Source: Denitrovibrio acetiphilus DSM 12809 (GTDB lineage Bacteria; Chrysiogenota; Deferribacteres; Deferribacterales; Geovibrionaceae). Taken from it: a stretch of DNA of 64,000 nt. Below are positions 20,400-29,726 of the stretch, in pieces (within the stretch, counting starts at the first letter, position 1; each line of letters opens with the position of its first letter). Below the pieces are notes generated by a model. It was not told the DNA's origin and searched no databases. It saw only the letters and a program-made list of their open reading frames with translations. The position numbers and the translations under genes are program-made. The stretch covers positions 2,976,001 through 3,040,000 of the forward strand of contig NC_013943.1 of NCBI RefSeq assembly GCF_000025725.1. The letters run 5' to 3'.

Positions 20400-20645
20400 G
20401 ATTACCTCTATTCAGTTGATTATATTTTTTTACCCGTACATCCTATATATAATCAGAAGTGATTTCAAGGAGTTTGTTAGAAAGAACAATGAATTATGCA
20501 GGCATTATTGCGATATTCGATAGAGTTATTTTTCCATTCTATACAAAAAAGGTCGGGAAAACAATAAGTTGCCACAACGGAGAGACAAAACCGGAACCGT
20601 GAAAAATAGTTCCACAACCCTGCTCCCCGTCATGACATTCTATCT

Positions 20646-21251
20646 TTATGCAGAAAATGAATATTTAAGCTCACTCTCAAGCTTTTTTACTGATTTCATA
20701 CCGTTTAGAAGCTCTGCAAGCGAATCATAAGTTCCCGCGAGAAAAGCCGCCTGAGCGTTTGGTTTGATATTAACCTTATAGCTTTTACCGTTGAAACTTA
20801 CGGAACTTTCAGCGACATCAAGCTCCATCTTTTCAGAAGGGTTAGCTTCGATTTCTCTCATCAGTTCCCCACGAATATCATCCGACGCTTCAGCACAGAC
20901 AATACCAAGTGTTGTGCAGTTTCCGAAAAATATCTCTGCATAGCTTCCGGCGATGATAGCATCAAAGCCCGCCTTTTTTATAGACTGAGGCGCGTGCTCA
21001 CGGGAAGAACCGCAACCAAAGTTATTTCCACTTACGATAATATTAGCCCCTTTATACTGAGGTCTGTCGATAGGGAAATTAAGGGGCTTACCGTCTTCGT
21101 CAAAGCGCACATCATAAAAGAGCTGTTCGCCGAGAGCGTCAAATGTCACACATTTCAGAAAACGTGCAGGAATAATCCTGTCGGTATCTATGTCGTCACC
21201 GGGTACAGGTACTGCGTTCCCTGTAACTTTTTCAATTTTACCAAGAGCCAT
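20646..21251 (-). CDS. leuD: 3-isopropylmalate dehydratase small subunit
   Basis: LeuD supplies the swivel domain of isopropylmalate isomerase in leucine synthesis. The 201-residue product has VPVPGDDIDTDRIIPARFLK near the start and SGNNFGCGSSREHAP near residue 68, which identify it. It begins 2 bases after leuC ends. At about 200 residues it is longer than the archaeal-type LeuD (about 165) and fits the bacterial type. Confidence 0.96.
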   Translation of the reverse strand: MALGKIEKVTGNAVPVPGDDIDTDRIIPARFLKCVTFDALGEQLFYDVRFDEDGKPLNFPIDRPQYKGANIIVSGNNFGCGSSREHAPQSIKKAGFDAIIAGSYAEIFFGNCTTLGIVCAEASDDIRGELMREIEANPSEKMELDVAESSVSFNGKSYKVNIKPNAQAAFLAGTYDSLAELLNGMKSVKKLESELKYSFSA

Positions 21252-21253
21252 GA

Positions 21254-22645
21254 TTAACCTCCGATCTCAAAAACTTCTCTACAGTCGCTGATTTCGCCTG
21301 TTACGGCAGCAGCAACAGCCATCACAGGGGACAGAAGCAGCGTTCTGCCTGTTGACGAGCCCTGACGACCTTTGAAGTTTCTGTTTGATGTGGATGCAGA
21401 TATCTCCCTGCCTACAAGCTTGTCAGGATTCATAGCGAGACACATTGAACAGCCCGGCTCTCTCCACTCAAAGCCGGCTTCTGTAAATATTTTATCAAGA
21501 CCTTCCGCCACAGCCTGGTCACGTACACCAAAAGAACCAGGGACAGCAAGGGCTCTCACTCCTGCTGCAACGTTATGCCCTTTCACATACTTAGCTGCCT
21601 CACGAAAATCTTCTATACGCCCGTTTGTACAGCTTCCAATAAAAACGACGTCAACTTTTTTCCCTTTCATCATTTCGCCGCCGGCAAAACCTGTGTAATC
21701 AAGGGCTTCCTGCATAACATCATTTTTCGGAGAAGGTATCTTCTCTGTAATCTTTATAGTCTGCTCAGGGTTTATCCCCCATGTGATCATAGGCTCGATG
21801 TCCGCTCCGTCAAACTTAACTATGTCGTCATAATCTGCGTCTGCATCAGATGCCACAGACTTCCAGTACTCGACCATTTCGTCCCAGTTATCTTTCGGGG
21901 CGTAAGGCTTTCCTTTTATGTATTCAAAGGTTGTCTCGTCAGGGTTAATGTAACCAACACGGGCGCCCCCTTCGATAGCCATGTTGCAGACAGTCATTCT
22001 GCCTTCCATGCTCATATTGTCTATAACGTCCCCTGCAAATTCATATGCATAGCCGACACCACCGCTCACACCGAGCTTGCTTATTATGTAAAGGATAACG
22101 TCTTTTGCATATACACCTGGCTTAAGCTTACCGTTCACTTCCACACGTTTCACCTTGAAAGGAGCAATAGACATCGTCTGAGTGGCAAGCACGTCACGAA
22201 CCTGTGATGTGCCAATACCAAATGCAACAGCACCAAAAGCACCGTGTGTCGCTGTGTGTGAGTCACCGCAGGCAACAGTTGTCCCCGGCTGTGTGAGCCC
22301 CTGCTCAGGGCCGACAATATGAACAACCCCCTGTTTCTCTGTCTCAGGGCTGAAAAAGGTTATACCGTTCTCTTTTGTATTCTTCTCTATCGCCTGCATC
22401 ATCTCTTCCGCCAGCGGATCAGCATATGGTCTCGACCTGTCATCAGTGGGGATGATATGATCAACAGTAGCGAAAGTCCTTTCGGGGAATGCTACCTTTA
22501 TACCAAGATCTTTCAGCATGGCGAATGCCTGCGGGCTTGTAACCTCGTGAATGAGGTGCATACCGATAAAAAGCTGGGTCTGTCCGTTGGGGAGCACACG
22601 AACTGCGTGTTTTTCCCAAACCTTGTTGAAAAGGTTCTTTCCCAT
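21254..22645 (-). CDS. leuC: 3-isopropylmalate dehydratase large subunit
   Basis: LeuC is the aconitase-like subunit that holds the 4Fe-4S cluster. The 463-residue product has [20 protein letters not shown] near 130 and the cluster cysteines in [14 protein letters not shown] near 344 and [15 protein letters not shown] near 404. A predicted promoter and a leader hairpin lie upstream. No other leu gene is present in the window. Confidence 0.97.
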   Translation of the reverse strand: MGKNLFNKVWEKHAVRVLPNGQTQLFIGMHLIHEVTSPQAFAMLKDLGIKVAFPERTFATVDHIIPTDDRSRPYADPLAEEMMQAIEKNTKENGITFFSPETEKQGVVHIVGPEQGLTQPGTTVACGDSHTATHGAFGAVAFGIGTSQVRDVLATQTMSIAPFKVKRVEVNGKLKPGVYAKDVILYIISKLGVSGGVGYAYEFAGDVIDNMSMEGRMTVCNMAIEGGARVGYINPDETTFEYIKGKPYAPKDNWDEMVEYWKSVASDADADYDDIVKFDGADIEPMITWGINPEQTIKITEKIPSPKNDVMQEALDYTGFAGGEMMKGKKVDVVFIGSCTNGRIEDFREAAKYVKGHNVAAGVRALAVPGSFGVRDQAVAEGLDKIFTEAGFEWREPGCSMCLAMNPDKLVGREISASTSNRNFKGRQGSSTGRTLLLSPVMAVAAAVTGEISDCREVFEIGG

Positions 22646-22688
22646 ATAACGCTCCTTTATGTTATGTTAGTTGTAAACATTGGTTCTT

Positions 22689-22716
22689 CCGGCTGTTATG
22701 AAAACAATCTAGCCGG
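22689..22716 (-). other. Leader hairpin upstream of leuC
   Basis: CCGGCT and AGCCGG form a perfect 6-bp stem with a 16-base loop between the predicted promoter and the leuC start. It lacks a T run, so it is not a normal terminator. A regulatory role is only a guess. Confidence 0.3.
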
Positions 22717-22723
22717 ACATGTA

Positions 22724-22752
22724 ATATAATACAAACCAGTTCACAGTGTAAA
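22724..22752 (-). promoter_or_regulatory. Predicted promoter of leuCD
   Basis: On the minus strand TTTACA (22752-22747) and TTATAT (22729-22724) are spaced by 17 bases, about 80 bp before the leuC start. Confidence 0.5.
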
Positions 22753-22805
22753 GAAAAAAGTTCCGCTAGATTTAAAAAAGTTCAGGCATACTGGAACAAA
22801 ATAGA

Positions 22806-24278
22806 TTAATTAACCGGAAGAGTAATGATAAAGGAAGTTCCTGTTCGTGGGTCAGTCTTAAAGTCTATTGTACCATTATAATTCTGAACAAGCTCTCTCA
22901 CAATATATAAACCTATTCCTGTACCGGTAGCCTTCGTGGTGTAGAATTCGTTAAATATCATCTTCTGCACCTGCTCCGGTATACCTCTGCCGTTATCAGC
23001 AACATGAATGACAACATTTCTCCCTTCTCTGCCGGCACGTACCCACAGCATCGGACTTTCTGAATCCTCAACAGCTTCCACTGCATTCCTTATCAGGTTA
23101 AGTATAATCTGCTCCAGATGCACAGGGTTAGCTGTTATGCTTCCAAGCTCTTCCTGAACGTCCATAGTGAGAGGAATGTCTGTCCATTTAAGAATCGTTC
23201 TTTCAGCGTATAAGCGCACATTTGCCATAAAGCTGTTAAGGTTTACCTCTTCTATCTTTTGTTCGTCATCAAGACGGGAGAAATTCAACGTGTTATCAAT
23301 GATATCTTTTATTCGCTCGGCATCCGACAGAATTTTCTCGCAGTAGTCCTTATTTTCTGAGTTTTTCCTGACAAGAATATCAGCGTGAAGCATTATAGAG
23401 TTCAGGGGATTTTTTATCTCATGGCTAACCGCTGCCGTTAGCGTCCCGATGGTCATCAGCCTGTCATTGTGCATCATATTTTTATGCATACTGCTTATAG
23501 TGCTGAAAGACTTTCTCAGGGAATAAACCATATAGTTAAATAGCCGTGACATCCGTCCGAACTCATCCTCGCTCACAACATCCATACGAACCTCAAGGTT
23601 GTTATTCGCAACCTCCTGCATAGATTTCTCAAGCCTGTGCAAAGGTCTTGTAACAAGGATCTTCACCAGTACCACAACTATAAGAAAGAGCCCCACGCTG
23701 GAAACCATAAGAATCTCGCGCACATTAGCAGCATCCTGCCCTAATATGTCTGAAAGGTACGTCAGGTCTATGTTTATGTTTATGTAACCAAGTATTTCAC
23801 CTTCACTTTTCAGGTGACAGATACGGCATTCCGGAGAGTTCACTATCGACGAATAAAAAGAGACTACATGCTTACCGTCAAAGACATTTTCTCTGAATCC
23901 ATCTTCGACCTTATTATCCACTATGGTTTGTATATATTTCTTATCATATTTATTAAGCAGTTCCGGCAGAGCTTCGGTAAGCTTCCAGTTTTTATTGAAA
24001 ATATGCACTCCCATTATGTTGCTGTCGTTCTGAAGCTGAAGCACCAGCCTTTTGATGGACTGCCTGTCGCCATTCAGCATAAAATTATACATAGCACTGT
24101 TTACAAGATATGGAATGGACTCTATGTATTTAGAAGTGATCTGATAGGCTTCCTGCTTAACATTGGAATTCATCTTCTGTCCTATAGCAAAACTGAAAAC
24201 CATCATAATGATAAAGATAAGAATAGATATTTTAACCTGAAGGCTGATTATCCTTCCTGACAGCATTGTTTTTCCCAT
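22806..24278 (-). CDS. Membrane sensor histidine kinase with extracytoplasmic CxxCH motif
   Basis: The 490-residue protein has a membrane segment at about 14-34, an extracytoplasmic domain to about 188, a second segment at about 190-209, a HAMP linker, a dimerisation helix with AVSHEIKNPLNSI near 285, and an ATPase domain with LNLIRNAVEAV and GTGIGLYIVREL. The sensor domain contains CRICH at 151-155 followed shortly by GEILGYI. CxxCH is the covalent haem c attachment motif, and single CxxCH sensors of this shape occur in anaerobes; haem binding is inference. No partner regulator is adjacent. The start has no strong ribosome site and could be the ATG at 24266. Confidence 0.92.
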   Translation of the reverse strand: MGKTMLSGRIISLQVKISILIFIIMMVFSFAIGQKMNSNVKQEAYQITSKYIESIPYLVNSAMYNFMLNGDRQSIKRLVLQLQNDSNIMGVHIFNKNWKLTEALPELLNKYDKKYIQTIVDNKVEDGFRENVFDGKHVVSFYSSIVNSPECRICHLKSEGEILGYININIDLTYLSDILGQDAANVREILMVSSVGLFLIVVVLVKILVTRPLHRLEKSMQEVANNNLEVRMDVVSEDEFGRMSRLFNYMVYSLRKSFSTISSMHKNMMHNDRLMTIGTLTAAVSHEIKNPLNSIMLHADILVRKNSENKDYCEKILSDAERIKDIIDNTLNFSRLDDEQKIEEVNLNSFMANVRLYAERTILKWTDIPLTMDVQEELGSITANPVHLEQIILNLIRNAVEAVEDSESPMLWVRAGREGRNVVIHVADNGRGIPEQVQKMIFNEFYTTKATGTGIGLYIVRELVQNYNGTIDFKTDPRTGTSFIITLPVN

Positions 24279-24394
24279 GGATTAATTCTGCCAGCAAGTA
24301 TCGAATAAGGCAATATTATTTTAAGCCATGCAGTTCCCACGATATTCATTTGCATGTTTCCCGCATTGTTGATATACAAATATACATATATATC

Positions 24395-25222
24395 ATGACA
24401 GATGAACTAAGCAAGTCCACACTAAACCTTGTCCGTTCCATGAAAAAAGCCCTTGTGCGCGACAGTATACTTGCGCTTGCTGCCGGCGCTGTGCTCTTCT
24501 GGGTTGCCGTGAAGATTGACGCACTTAATGTTATTCACCGCATCGGATACAAATATCAGTTTTACCAGACAGACAAAATAATCAACTTCCTGCTCACAGC
24601 CTTTCTGATTTATTCTGTATTCTCTCTCGTGCGTTTCTTTGAAATGGTGCGCTTCTTTCGTGTCATGCTGAAAATATCCAGATATGACTACCTGACAAGG
24701 ATATATAACAGGCGTTCTCTGATTGAACTTCTTGAAATGGAGTTTCTGCGCAACCGCCGCTCCAGCGAAGGTCATTTCTCTTTTATCCTCTTCGACATAG
24801 ATGACTTTAAAAATATTAATGACATATACGGACACGGGCAGGGGGATACTGTGCTCAAAGGTGTGGGCAAGACTCTTGCTTCATCAGTGCGCAAATCCGA
24901 CATAACAGGTCGTTTCGGCGGAGACGAATTTGCTGTTATTCTTCCTTACACCACTCTTGATAATGCAGTGACCGTAGCGGAAAAAATCAAAGAAAAAATA
25001 ACTTCTCTCAGGTTTTCAAAGAACAGCAAAGAAAGCATCGGAATCACACTCAGCATGGGCGTGATAGAAGTTGACAGCGAAAGCAAAATAGACACATTTG
25101 AGAAGGTGATCGCAGAGGCGGACAAGTTCCTGTATTGTGCCAAAAAGCGTGGCAAAAACACTATCTGCTCCTGTCCAACCGCTACAATATCTCAATGCGA
25201 AACATGCTGCAGCTCCGCCTGA
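24395..25222 (+). CDS. Membrane diguanylate cyclase with cysteine-rich tail
   Basis: The chosen ATG at 24395 gives 275 residues; the open frame upstream is long but unlikely. Membrane segments lie at about 24-41 and 62-80. The GGDEF domain is complete: GGDEF at 175-179, magnesium region FDIDDFKNIND near 133-143, and a product-inhibition site RKSD at 166-169, five residues before GGDEF. It should make cyclic di-GMP at the inner membrane. The last 20 residues hold five cysteines (C-x-C, C-x-x-CC), which is not a standard part of the domain and may bind metal. Confidence 0.9.
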   Translation: MTDELSKSTLNLVRSMKKALVRDSILALAAGAVLFWVAVKIDALNVIHRIGYKYQFYQTDKIINFLLTAFLIYSVFSLVRFFEMVRFFRVMLKISRYDYLTRIYNRRSLIELLEMEFLRNRRSSEGHFSFILFDIDDFKNINDIYGHGQGDTVLKGVGKTLASSVRKSDITGRFGGDEFAVILPYTTLDNAVTVAEKIKEKITSLRFSKNSKESIGITLSMGVIEVDSESKIDTFEKVIAEADKFLYCAKKRGKNTICSCPTATISQCETCCSSA

Positions 25223-25273
25223 ACAAATCCAGCATATCCAAAACTTCCGGCTTATAAAACACCAAAAATATAG

Positions 25274-25302
25274 TTGACAGATTCAACCTGCGAAATTATG
25301 TT
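25274..25302 (+). promoter_or_regulatory. Predicted promoter of the permease gene
   Basis: A perfect TTGACA (25274-25279) and TATGTT (25297-25302) are spaced by 17 bases. An imperfect AT-rich dyad (CTATAT ... ATATAT) lies between it and the start codon and could be an operator; that is a guess. Confidence 0.6.
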
Positions 25303-25343
25303 GTTCTATATGTTTTGATATATCTAGAAGTATAGGAGCTTAA

Positions 25344-26291
25344 ATGACACCTCACCTGCAAAGCACTTTAGACATGTTCGCCTTTTTAGCTGTCGAGTTA
25401 TCTGTTTTATTCATTGGTATCAGTTTGCTGGTAGGACTTCTTCAGCGTCATATCCCACCCTCCAGAGTGGAAGCCTTGCTTAGCTCTAACGGTAGCCTAG
25501 GCTACCTTCTCGCCGCTGGACTTGGAGCTGTCACACCCTTTTGCAGCTGCTCCACCATCCCAATGCTGAAAGGCTTAATTCGTGCACGTGCCGGTTTTGG
25601 ACCGATGATGGTATTCCTTTTCGCATCTCCGCTGCTAAACCCTATAATTGTTGCTCTGCTTGCTGCCACCTTTGGATTAACCCTTACTGCTACTTACACG
25701 CTTGCGGCTTTAGTGGTTTCAGTTAGTGCCGGATGGCTGCTGCACACACTTGGCTTCGAACGTCATGTCATTCAGACAGACATACACGAGACCGCCGGAC
25801 ACAGCGCATCAAAAGACTCAGCACCCACTGTTTCCTGCTGTGAAAGCAGTTGCTGCGGCTCACAAACTTCAGTTGCTAAAAGAGGAAAGTACTACGGTTT
25901 ATGGCGAGAAACCTGGTCGGATTTCGTAGACGTACTTCCATATCTACTCATAGGCATTGCGATTGGCAGCGTAATCTATGGCTACATGCCTACCGAACTG
26001 TTGGAAAGGTATGCCGGTTCGGATAATCCTTTTGCCATTCCGGTTGCCGCAGTAATTGGCGTACCGCTATATATTCGTGCTGAAGCTGTCATACCTCTGG
26101 CAGCGGCGCTGACGGCTAAAGGAGTGGGCGCAGGAACGGTATTGGCGCTGATCATCGGTAGTGCCGGAGCCAGCCTGACTGAGCTGATTCTGCTGCGCTC
26201 TCTGTTCACACTGAAACTTTTATCGGCTTTTGTAGCAGTCATCTTTGCCATGGCAATGGTTGCAGGCTACGCCACCTATCTGTTTTTGTAA
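25344..26291 (+). CDS. ArsP/YraQ-type permease (DUF318 family)
   Basis: The 315-residue protein has about eight hydrophobic segments in two halves. It carries the family signature TPFCSCSTIP at 64-73 and a second conserved segment VPLYIRAEAVIPLAAAL in the C-half. A central cytoplasmic loop holds SCCESSCCGSQTS, two CC pairs. Relatives include ArsP organoarsenical exporters and the SO_0444 Cu/Zn efflux group; the substrate cannot be fixed from the sequence. It has AGGAGC before the ATG and its own promoter. It stands alone, converging on the amidotransferase gene. Confidence 0.87.
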   Translation: MTPHLQSTLDMFAFLAVELSVLFIGISLLVGLLQRHIPPSRVEALLSSNGSLGYLLAAGLGAVTPFCSCSTIPMLKGLIRARAGFGPMMVFLFASPLLNPIIVALLAATFGLTLTATYTLAALVVSVSAGWLLHTLGFERHVIQTDIHETAGHSASKDSAPTVSCCESSCCGSQTSVAKRGKYYGLWRETWSDFVDVLPYLLIGIAIGSVIYGYMPTELLERYAGSDNPFAIPVAAVIGVPLYIRAEAVIPLAAALTAKGVGAGTVLALIIGSAGASLTELILLRSLFTLKLLSAFVAVIFAMAMVAGYATYLFL

Positions 26292-26322
26292 CCAAGACGG
26301 AGTTGATAAATTATGATGAGAT

Positions 26323-27039
26323 TCACCTGTTGGTACAAAACTCTGCAAATCTTTTAAGCAGATACGAAGCCTTAGGAGTTTCCTCCACAGCATCATTCAG
26401 AACTTCTGCGTCTATTCCGTCTTCGGCAAGATCAGCTGAATACATTTTTATATATGCCCGCATTATGTCCGCATCAAATTCAGGGTGAAACTGCACTCCC
26501 CATGCACATTCACCTATGCGGAAAACGTGGTTTTTTTCGTGCTGATTACCTGCAAGGCGCACAGAGTCTGAGGGGAGTTTCATCACTGATTGCGAGTGTA
26601 TTGAGTGGGCGGATATTTCATCAGGCATTTCGTTAAAGACAGGATCGTCATACCTTTCCGGTTTAAATCCAACTTTTACAGTGCCTATCTCCATCCCTTT
26701 TTCATTATAGTCCACGACACCGCCCATGGCATAAGCAAGAAGCTGATGCCCGTAGCATATACCAAAAAACGGTGTACCGCTGTCAACGGCACGCTTTATC
26801 CACTTGGCTGTCTTTTCACTCCAGTCCTGCTTTTCTGTCACCATACTATGGGCACCGGTCATAATAGCACCGAGGATATCAGACGGATCCGGCAGTTTTT
26901 CACCGTTTCTGACATCTACAGACTTTACAGCGTCACTGTTAATGGACAGCTCATCAGCAACCCACTGATCAAAGTCACCATGTTTTTGTATGATCTGTTC
27001 GAAGGTAGAATCAGCTTTAATAATTATTATTTTTTTCAT
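26323..27039 (-). CDS. Class I glutamine amidotransferase-like protein
   Basis: The 238-residue protein has a class I glutaminase fold: MTGAHSMVTE (oxyanion region), FGICYGHQLLAYAMGG with the nucleophile Cys, and GVQFHPEFD with the catalytic His-x-Glu. Synthase domains are absent, so it is a stand-alone member related to the GuaA amidotransferase half. Such proteins include gamma-glutamyl hydrolases, but the substrate is unknown. The ATG at 27039 starts MKKIIIIKADSTFEQ and is preferred to the upstream in-frame start at 27135. Confidence 0.85.
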   Translation of the reverse strand: MKKIIIIKADSTFEQIIQKHGDFDQWVADELSINSDAVKSVDVRNGEKLPDPSDILGAIMTGAHSMVTEKQDWSEKTAKWIKRAVDSGTPFFGICYGHQLLAYAMGGVVDYNEKGMEIGTVKVGFKPERYDDPVFNEMPDEISAHSIHSQSVMKLPSDSVRLAGNQHEKNHVFRIGECAWGVQFHPEFDADIMRAYIKMYSADLAEDGIDAEVLNDAVEETPKASYLLKRFAEFCTNR

Positions 27040-27260
27040 GGACGCACCTGACGTATATAATTGCTGACATACTATATCTACGGTGTGGCAGTGTAAAGAA
27101 AATAGATTTCTTGAAAACCTATCCTCCCTTATCAAAATGTATTATACACAATAAAAAAGAGGAACCCCGTAAAGAGCCCATTTAGCAATACACACACTAT
27201 CTATCATATGCTTAGTAATTAGATAATTAAGTGATACCCCGAATTGTACCCTATCCTGAA

Positions 27261-27520
27261 CTAAACCGACAACCCGTTTGTAAGCTGAAATAGCTCTCCG
27301 GCCACTTCAGCTCTCAGTTTTTCTATAGGGGCAGGCAATCCAGCATCCATTTTCTGTACAAAACAGTCCTTAGCAATTGTTACCAAATGATGCCACCAGC
27401 CGTAATTTATACGATTATGCAACGTCATTAAACATAATAAATGCTCAGAGCGGCCGCCAGCTTAAGGTCATAAAACAAGCGATAATTCACCAGAGATTCC
27501 TTAGGTCTACCATTCTCTTA
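27261..27520 (-). pseudogene. Decayed coding remnant, family not recognised
   Basis: No full-length gene is present between 27136 and 27640. On the minus strand a protein-like frame reads ENGRPKESLVNYRLLFYDLK then LAAALSIYYV and stops; a second frame continues directly with MTLHNRINYGWWHHL, KDCFVQKMDAGLPAPIEKLR and AGELFQLTNGLSV before the stop at 27261-27263. The protein-like composition on both sides and the junction near 27430 suggest a single-base frameshift in a former gene that also lost its 5' end. I cannot name the family. The remaining bases at 27136-27260 and 27521-27639 show nothing I can support. Confidence 0.5.
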
Positions 27521-27639
27521 CTTGTATAAGAATTTTTCCAATATTCTTGTCATTTTTAATTCCTTTTGATCCAATAATTTCTATAACCACAACACATTAA
27601 TCAATCCGCAACACTCAATTGCTTTAACTCTAGTTTGAA

Positions 27640-28000
27640 CTAATAAAGATCACAGTTAATTCCAACCTCTTGTAAGACAGAGTTAAACTCATTATCGTTT
27701 TTTAAGTATTCAGTTGATTGATAGCTCATAAACTGCATGCTCATCATTATTAGTCTCAAGAGGGAAAAATCTGTAAAATTAATTAAAGTAAAGAGGTGAG
27801 AGCTCCTATCGTTTTCAGAAAAACCATTCTCGTCACTTAATTTATCTGAAACCATTTTGACCATTATGTAAAATCTTCTAGTAGCACTAAATATCTGATC
27901 ATTCGCATCGATATTATTTAGTAGCTCAATTATTTTTTCATTACTGGCTTCTCTACCTCTAAAAATTTCTATTTCTTCTTCTATCTCAATTATAGTGTGA
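27640..28000 (-). pseudogene. AbiC-like abortive infection gene, 3' fragment
   Basis: This is the downstream part of the gene begun at 32223, cut off by the IS21-family element at 28001. In the restored frame it gives 118 residues from TIIEIEEEIE to the natural stop. It contains a helical stretch FTLINFTDFSLLRLIMMSM. An ATG inside the IS21 end could open a 139-codon frame, but that is accidental. Confidence 0.8.
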
Positions 28001-28082
28001 TTTTGCAGTTCAATTGACCCCCCTGGCGGCAAATATTTGCAGCTGAATTGACCCCCCATATTTGCAATTCAATTGACCCCTC
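28001..28082 (+). repeat. Left terminal repeats of the IS21-family element
   Basis: Three 23-bp copies lie in a row at 28001-28023, 28035-28057 and 28060-28082, each of the form TTTGCAnnTnAATTGACCCC. Multiple terminal transposase-binding repeats are typical of IS21. Confidence 0.9.
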
Positions 28083-28184
28083 TGTGGTGTCAGCTTTTGT
28101 AAAAAGTTTTGTAAAAATCTCTCCTTTGTATAATGCCTCCATAGAAAATAACTATGGAGAAATTGAATGCGAAAGGAGTACCAC

Positions 28185-29726
28185 ATGCACGACATCCTGG
28201 ATATTCTACGACGCAGAAAGCATGGCGACGGCTTTAAGACGATCGCCAAGGCTCGCAAGATGTCTAGAAACACCATCAGGAAATACATAGAACTGGCTGT
28301 CACTTTGGGTTTCGAAAGTGACAGTGAGCCACCACTGGAGGAGATCGCATACGGTGTCTACCGCAAAGTATACGGAGACGGTTCTCGCCCAGTCAGTGAG
28401 TGCCGTAAAGTTCTTATTCCATACAAAGAGAAACTGGAACACTGGCTGAGTGAAGAGCGCCTCACTATGACCAAGATTCATTCTCTTCTTAAGCGTCATG
28501 GTGTTTCTGTAAGCTATGACACACTGCGCCGCTACCTTCATGAAGATCTTGGTTTCTTTAAGCACAACACAGTCCGCATGCCTGAAACTGCTCCAGGCGA
28601 ATACGCAGAGGTTGATTTCGGTCGTCTGGGGCTTTTATATGACCCTGAGACAGACAGAAGGCGTGTGGTCCATGCATTGATAGTGACTTTGCCTTACAGC
28701 CGCTATCAGTATGTTCACCTTTGCCATAGCATGAAATTCCAGGAAGTAATCACCGGTCTGGAATCAGCCTGGGAATTCTTCGGCGGTGTTCCTGCGAAAG
28801 TGATTGTCGACAACATGAAGACAGCCATAGATAAGGCAGACCGTTATGATGCGCAGTTCAACCGCTACTTTTATGAGTATGCTTGTTACCGTGGATTTAT
28901 CATAGACCCTGCAAGGGCAGTTGCTCCGAAAGACAAGCCTAAAGTTGAAAGAAATGTATCATATGTCAGAGATAACTTCTTTAAAGGAGAGACATTCAGG
29001 AGCCTTTCCCATGCACAGGAAGCAGCAGATGCCTGGTGCAGAACTGTCTCCGGCATGCGTATACATGGCACAACTAAAAAGCATCCCCGCATTGTATTTG
29101 ATATGGAAGAGCAGGCGAATCTGCTCCCTCTGGAACAGGAGCGTTACGATGTACCTTTCTGGGGAACCTGCAAAGTGCATCCAGACCATCATATCCGTAT
29201 TCAAAGCGCTCTTTATTCTGTCCCCACTGTATACATAGGCAAAGAGGTTTCTGTAAGGCTGGACAGCAAGCTGGTTCGCATTTACCACAAAGAGCAGCAG
29301 ATAAAGGTGCATAGTCGTATGAAAAAAGGTAAACGCTCAACAGACACCAGTGACTATCCTGAAGAGAAACGTGGATACACCATGAAGAGCTGTGAATATC
29401 ATATTTATAAGGCTAAAGAAGTAGGTTTCTACTGCGGAGAATTTATGGAGCGTCTGCTATCCGGTGACTTCCCATGGCAGAATCTAAGGCAGGCTCAGAA
29501 ACTCATCCGGGATGCTGATAAATATGGTCATGGTCGTATGGAGCAGGCATGTCAGCGGGCAGTAAGCTTCGACCTCATCAATGTGTACAGAGTAGTAAAT
29601 ATAATTGAGCTCTCTATGCAGAATAATGAGGTAGAAAAATCTTCCTGTAAAGTGCTGAAACCCGCTAAATTTACACGCAATAAAAACTATTTCTACGAAG
29701 GAGGTCACGATGACACTATCAAATGA
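28185..29726 (+). CDS. istA: IS21 transposase IstA
   Basis: IstA is the DDE transposase of the element. The ATG at 28185 has AAGGAG six bases upstream; an earlier ATG at 28167 lacks one. The 513-residue product starts with a helix-turn-helix (IAKARKMSRNTIRKYIEL), then the rve catalytic core with EYAEVDFGRLG (first Asp), VIVDNMKTAI (second Asp) and KDKPKVERNVSYVRD (Glu). The 3' end overlaps istB by 17 bases. Confidence 0.96.
   Translation: MHDILDILRRRKHGDGFKTIAKARKMSRNTIRKYIELAVTLGFESDSEPPLEEIAYGVYRKVYGDGSRPVSECRKVLIPYKEKLEHWLSEERLTMTKIHSLLKRHGVSVSYDTLRRYLHEDLGFFKHNTVRMPETAPGEYAEVDFGRLGLLYDPETDRRRVVHALIVTLPYSRYQYVHLCHSMKFQEVITGLESAWEFFGGVPAKVIVDNMKTAIDKADRYDAQFNRYFYEYACYRGFIIDPARAVAPKDKPKVERNVSYVRDNFFKGETFRSLSHAQEAADAWCRTVSGMRIHGTTKKHPRIVFDMEEQANLLPLEQERYDVPFWGTCKVHPDHHIRIQSALYSVPTVYIGKEVSVRLDSKLVRIYHKEQQIKVHSRMKKGKRSTDTSDYPEEKRGYTMKSCEYHIYKAKEVGFYCGEFMERLLSGDFPWQNLRQAQKLIRDADKYGHGRMEQACQRAVSFDLINVYRVVNIIELSMQNNEVEKSSCKVLKPAKFTRNKNYFYEGGHDDTIK

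Noticed and set aside
20400-20645. Possible small gene or glyQ remnant between glyS and leuD
   Set aside because: No frame with family features is present on either strand; only a weak GGAAC/GTTCC pairing is visible.
27640-28059. 139-codon gene starting inside the IS21 end
   Set aside because: The first 15 or so codons come from the transposon terminal repeats. It is the 3' part of the interrupted AbiC-like gene.
28001-28082. Three short repeats that could be read as a tiny CRISPR array
   Set aside because: They are the terminal transposase-binding repeats of the IS21 element. Spacers are only 2-11 bases.
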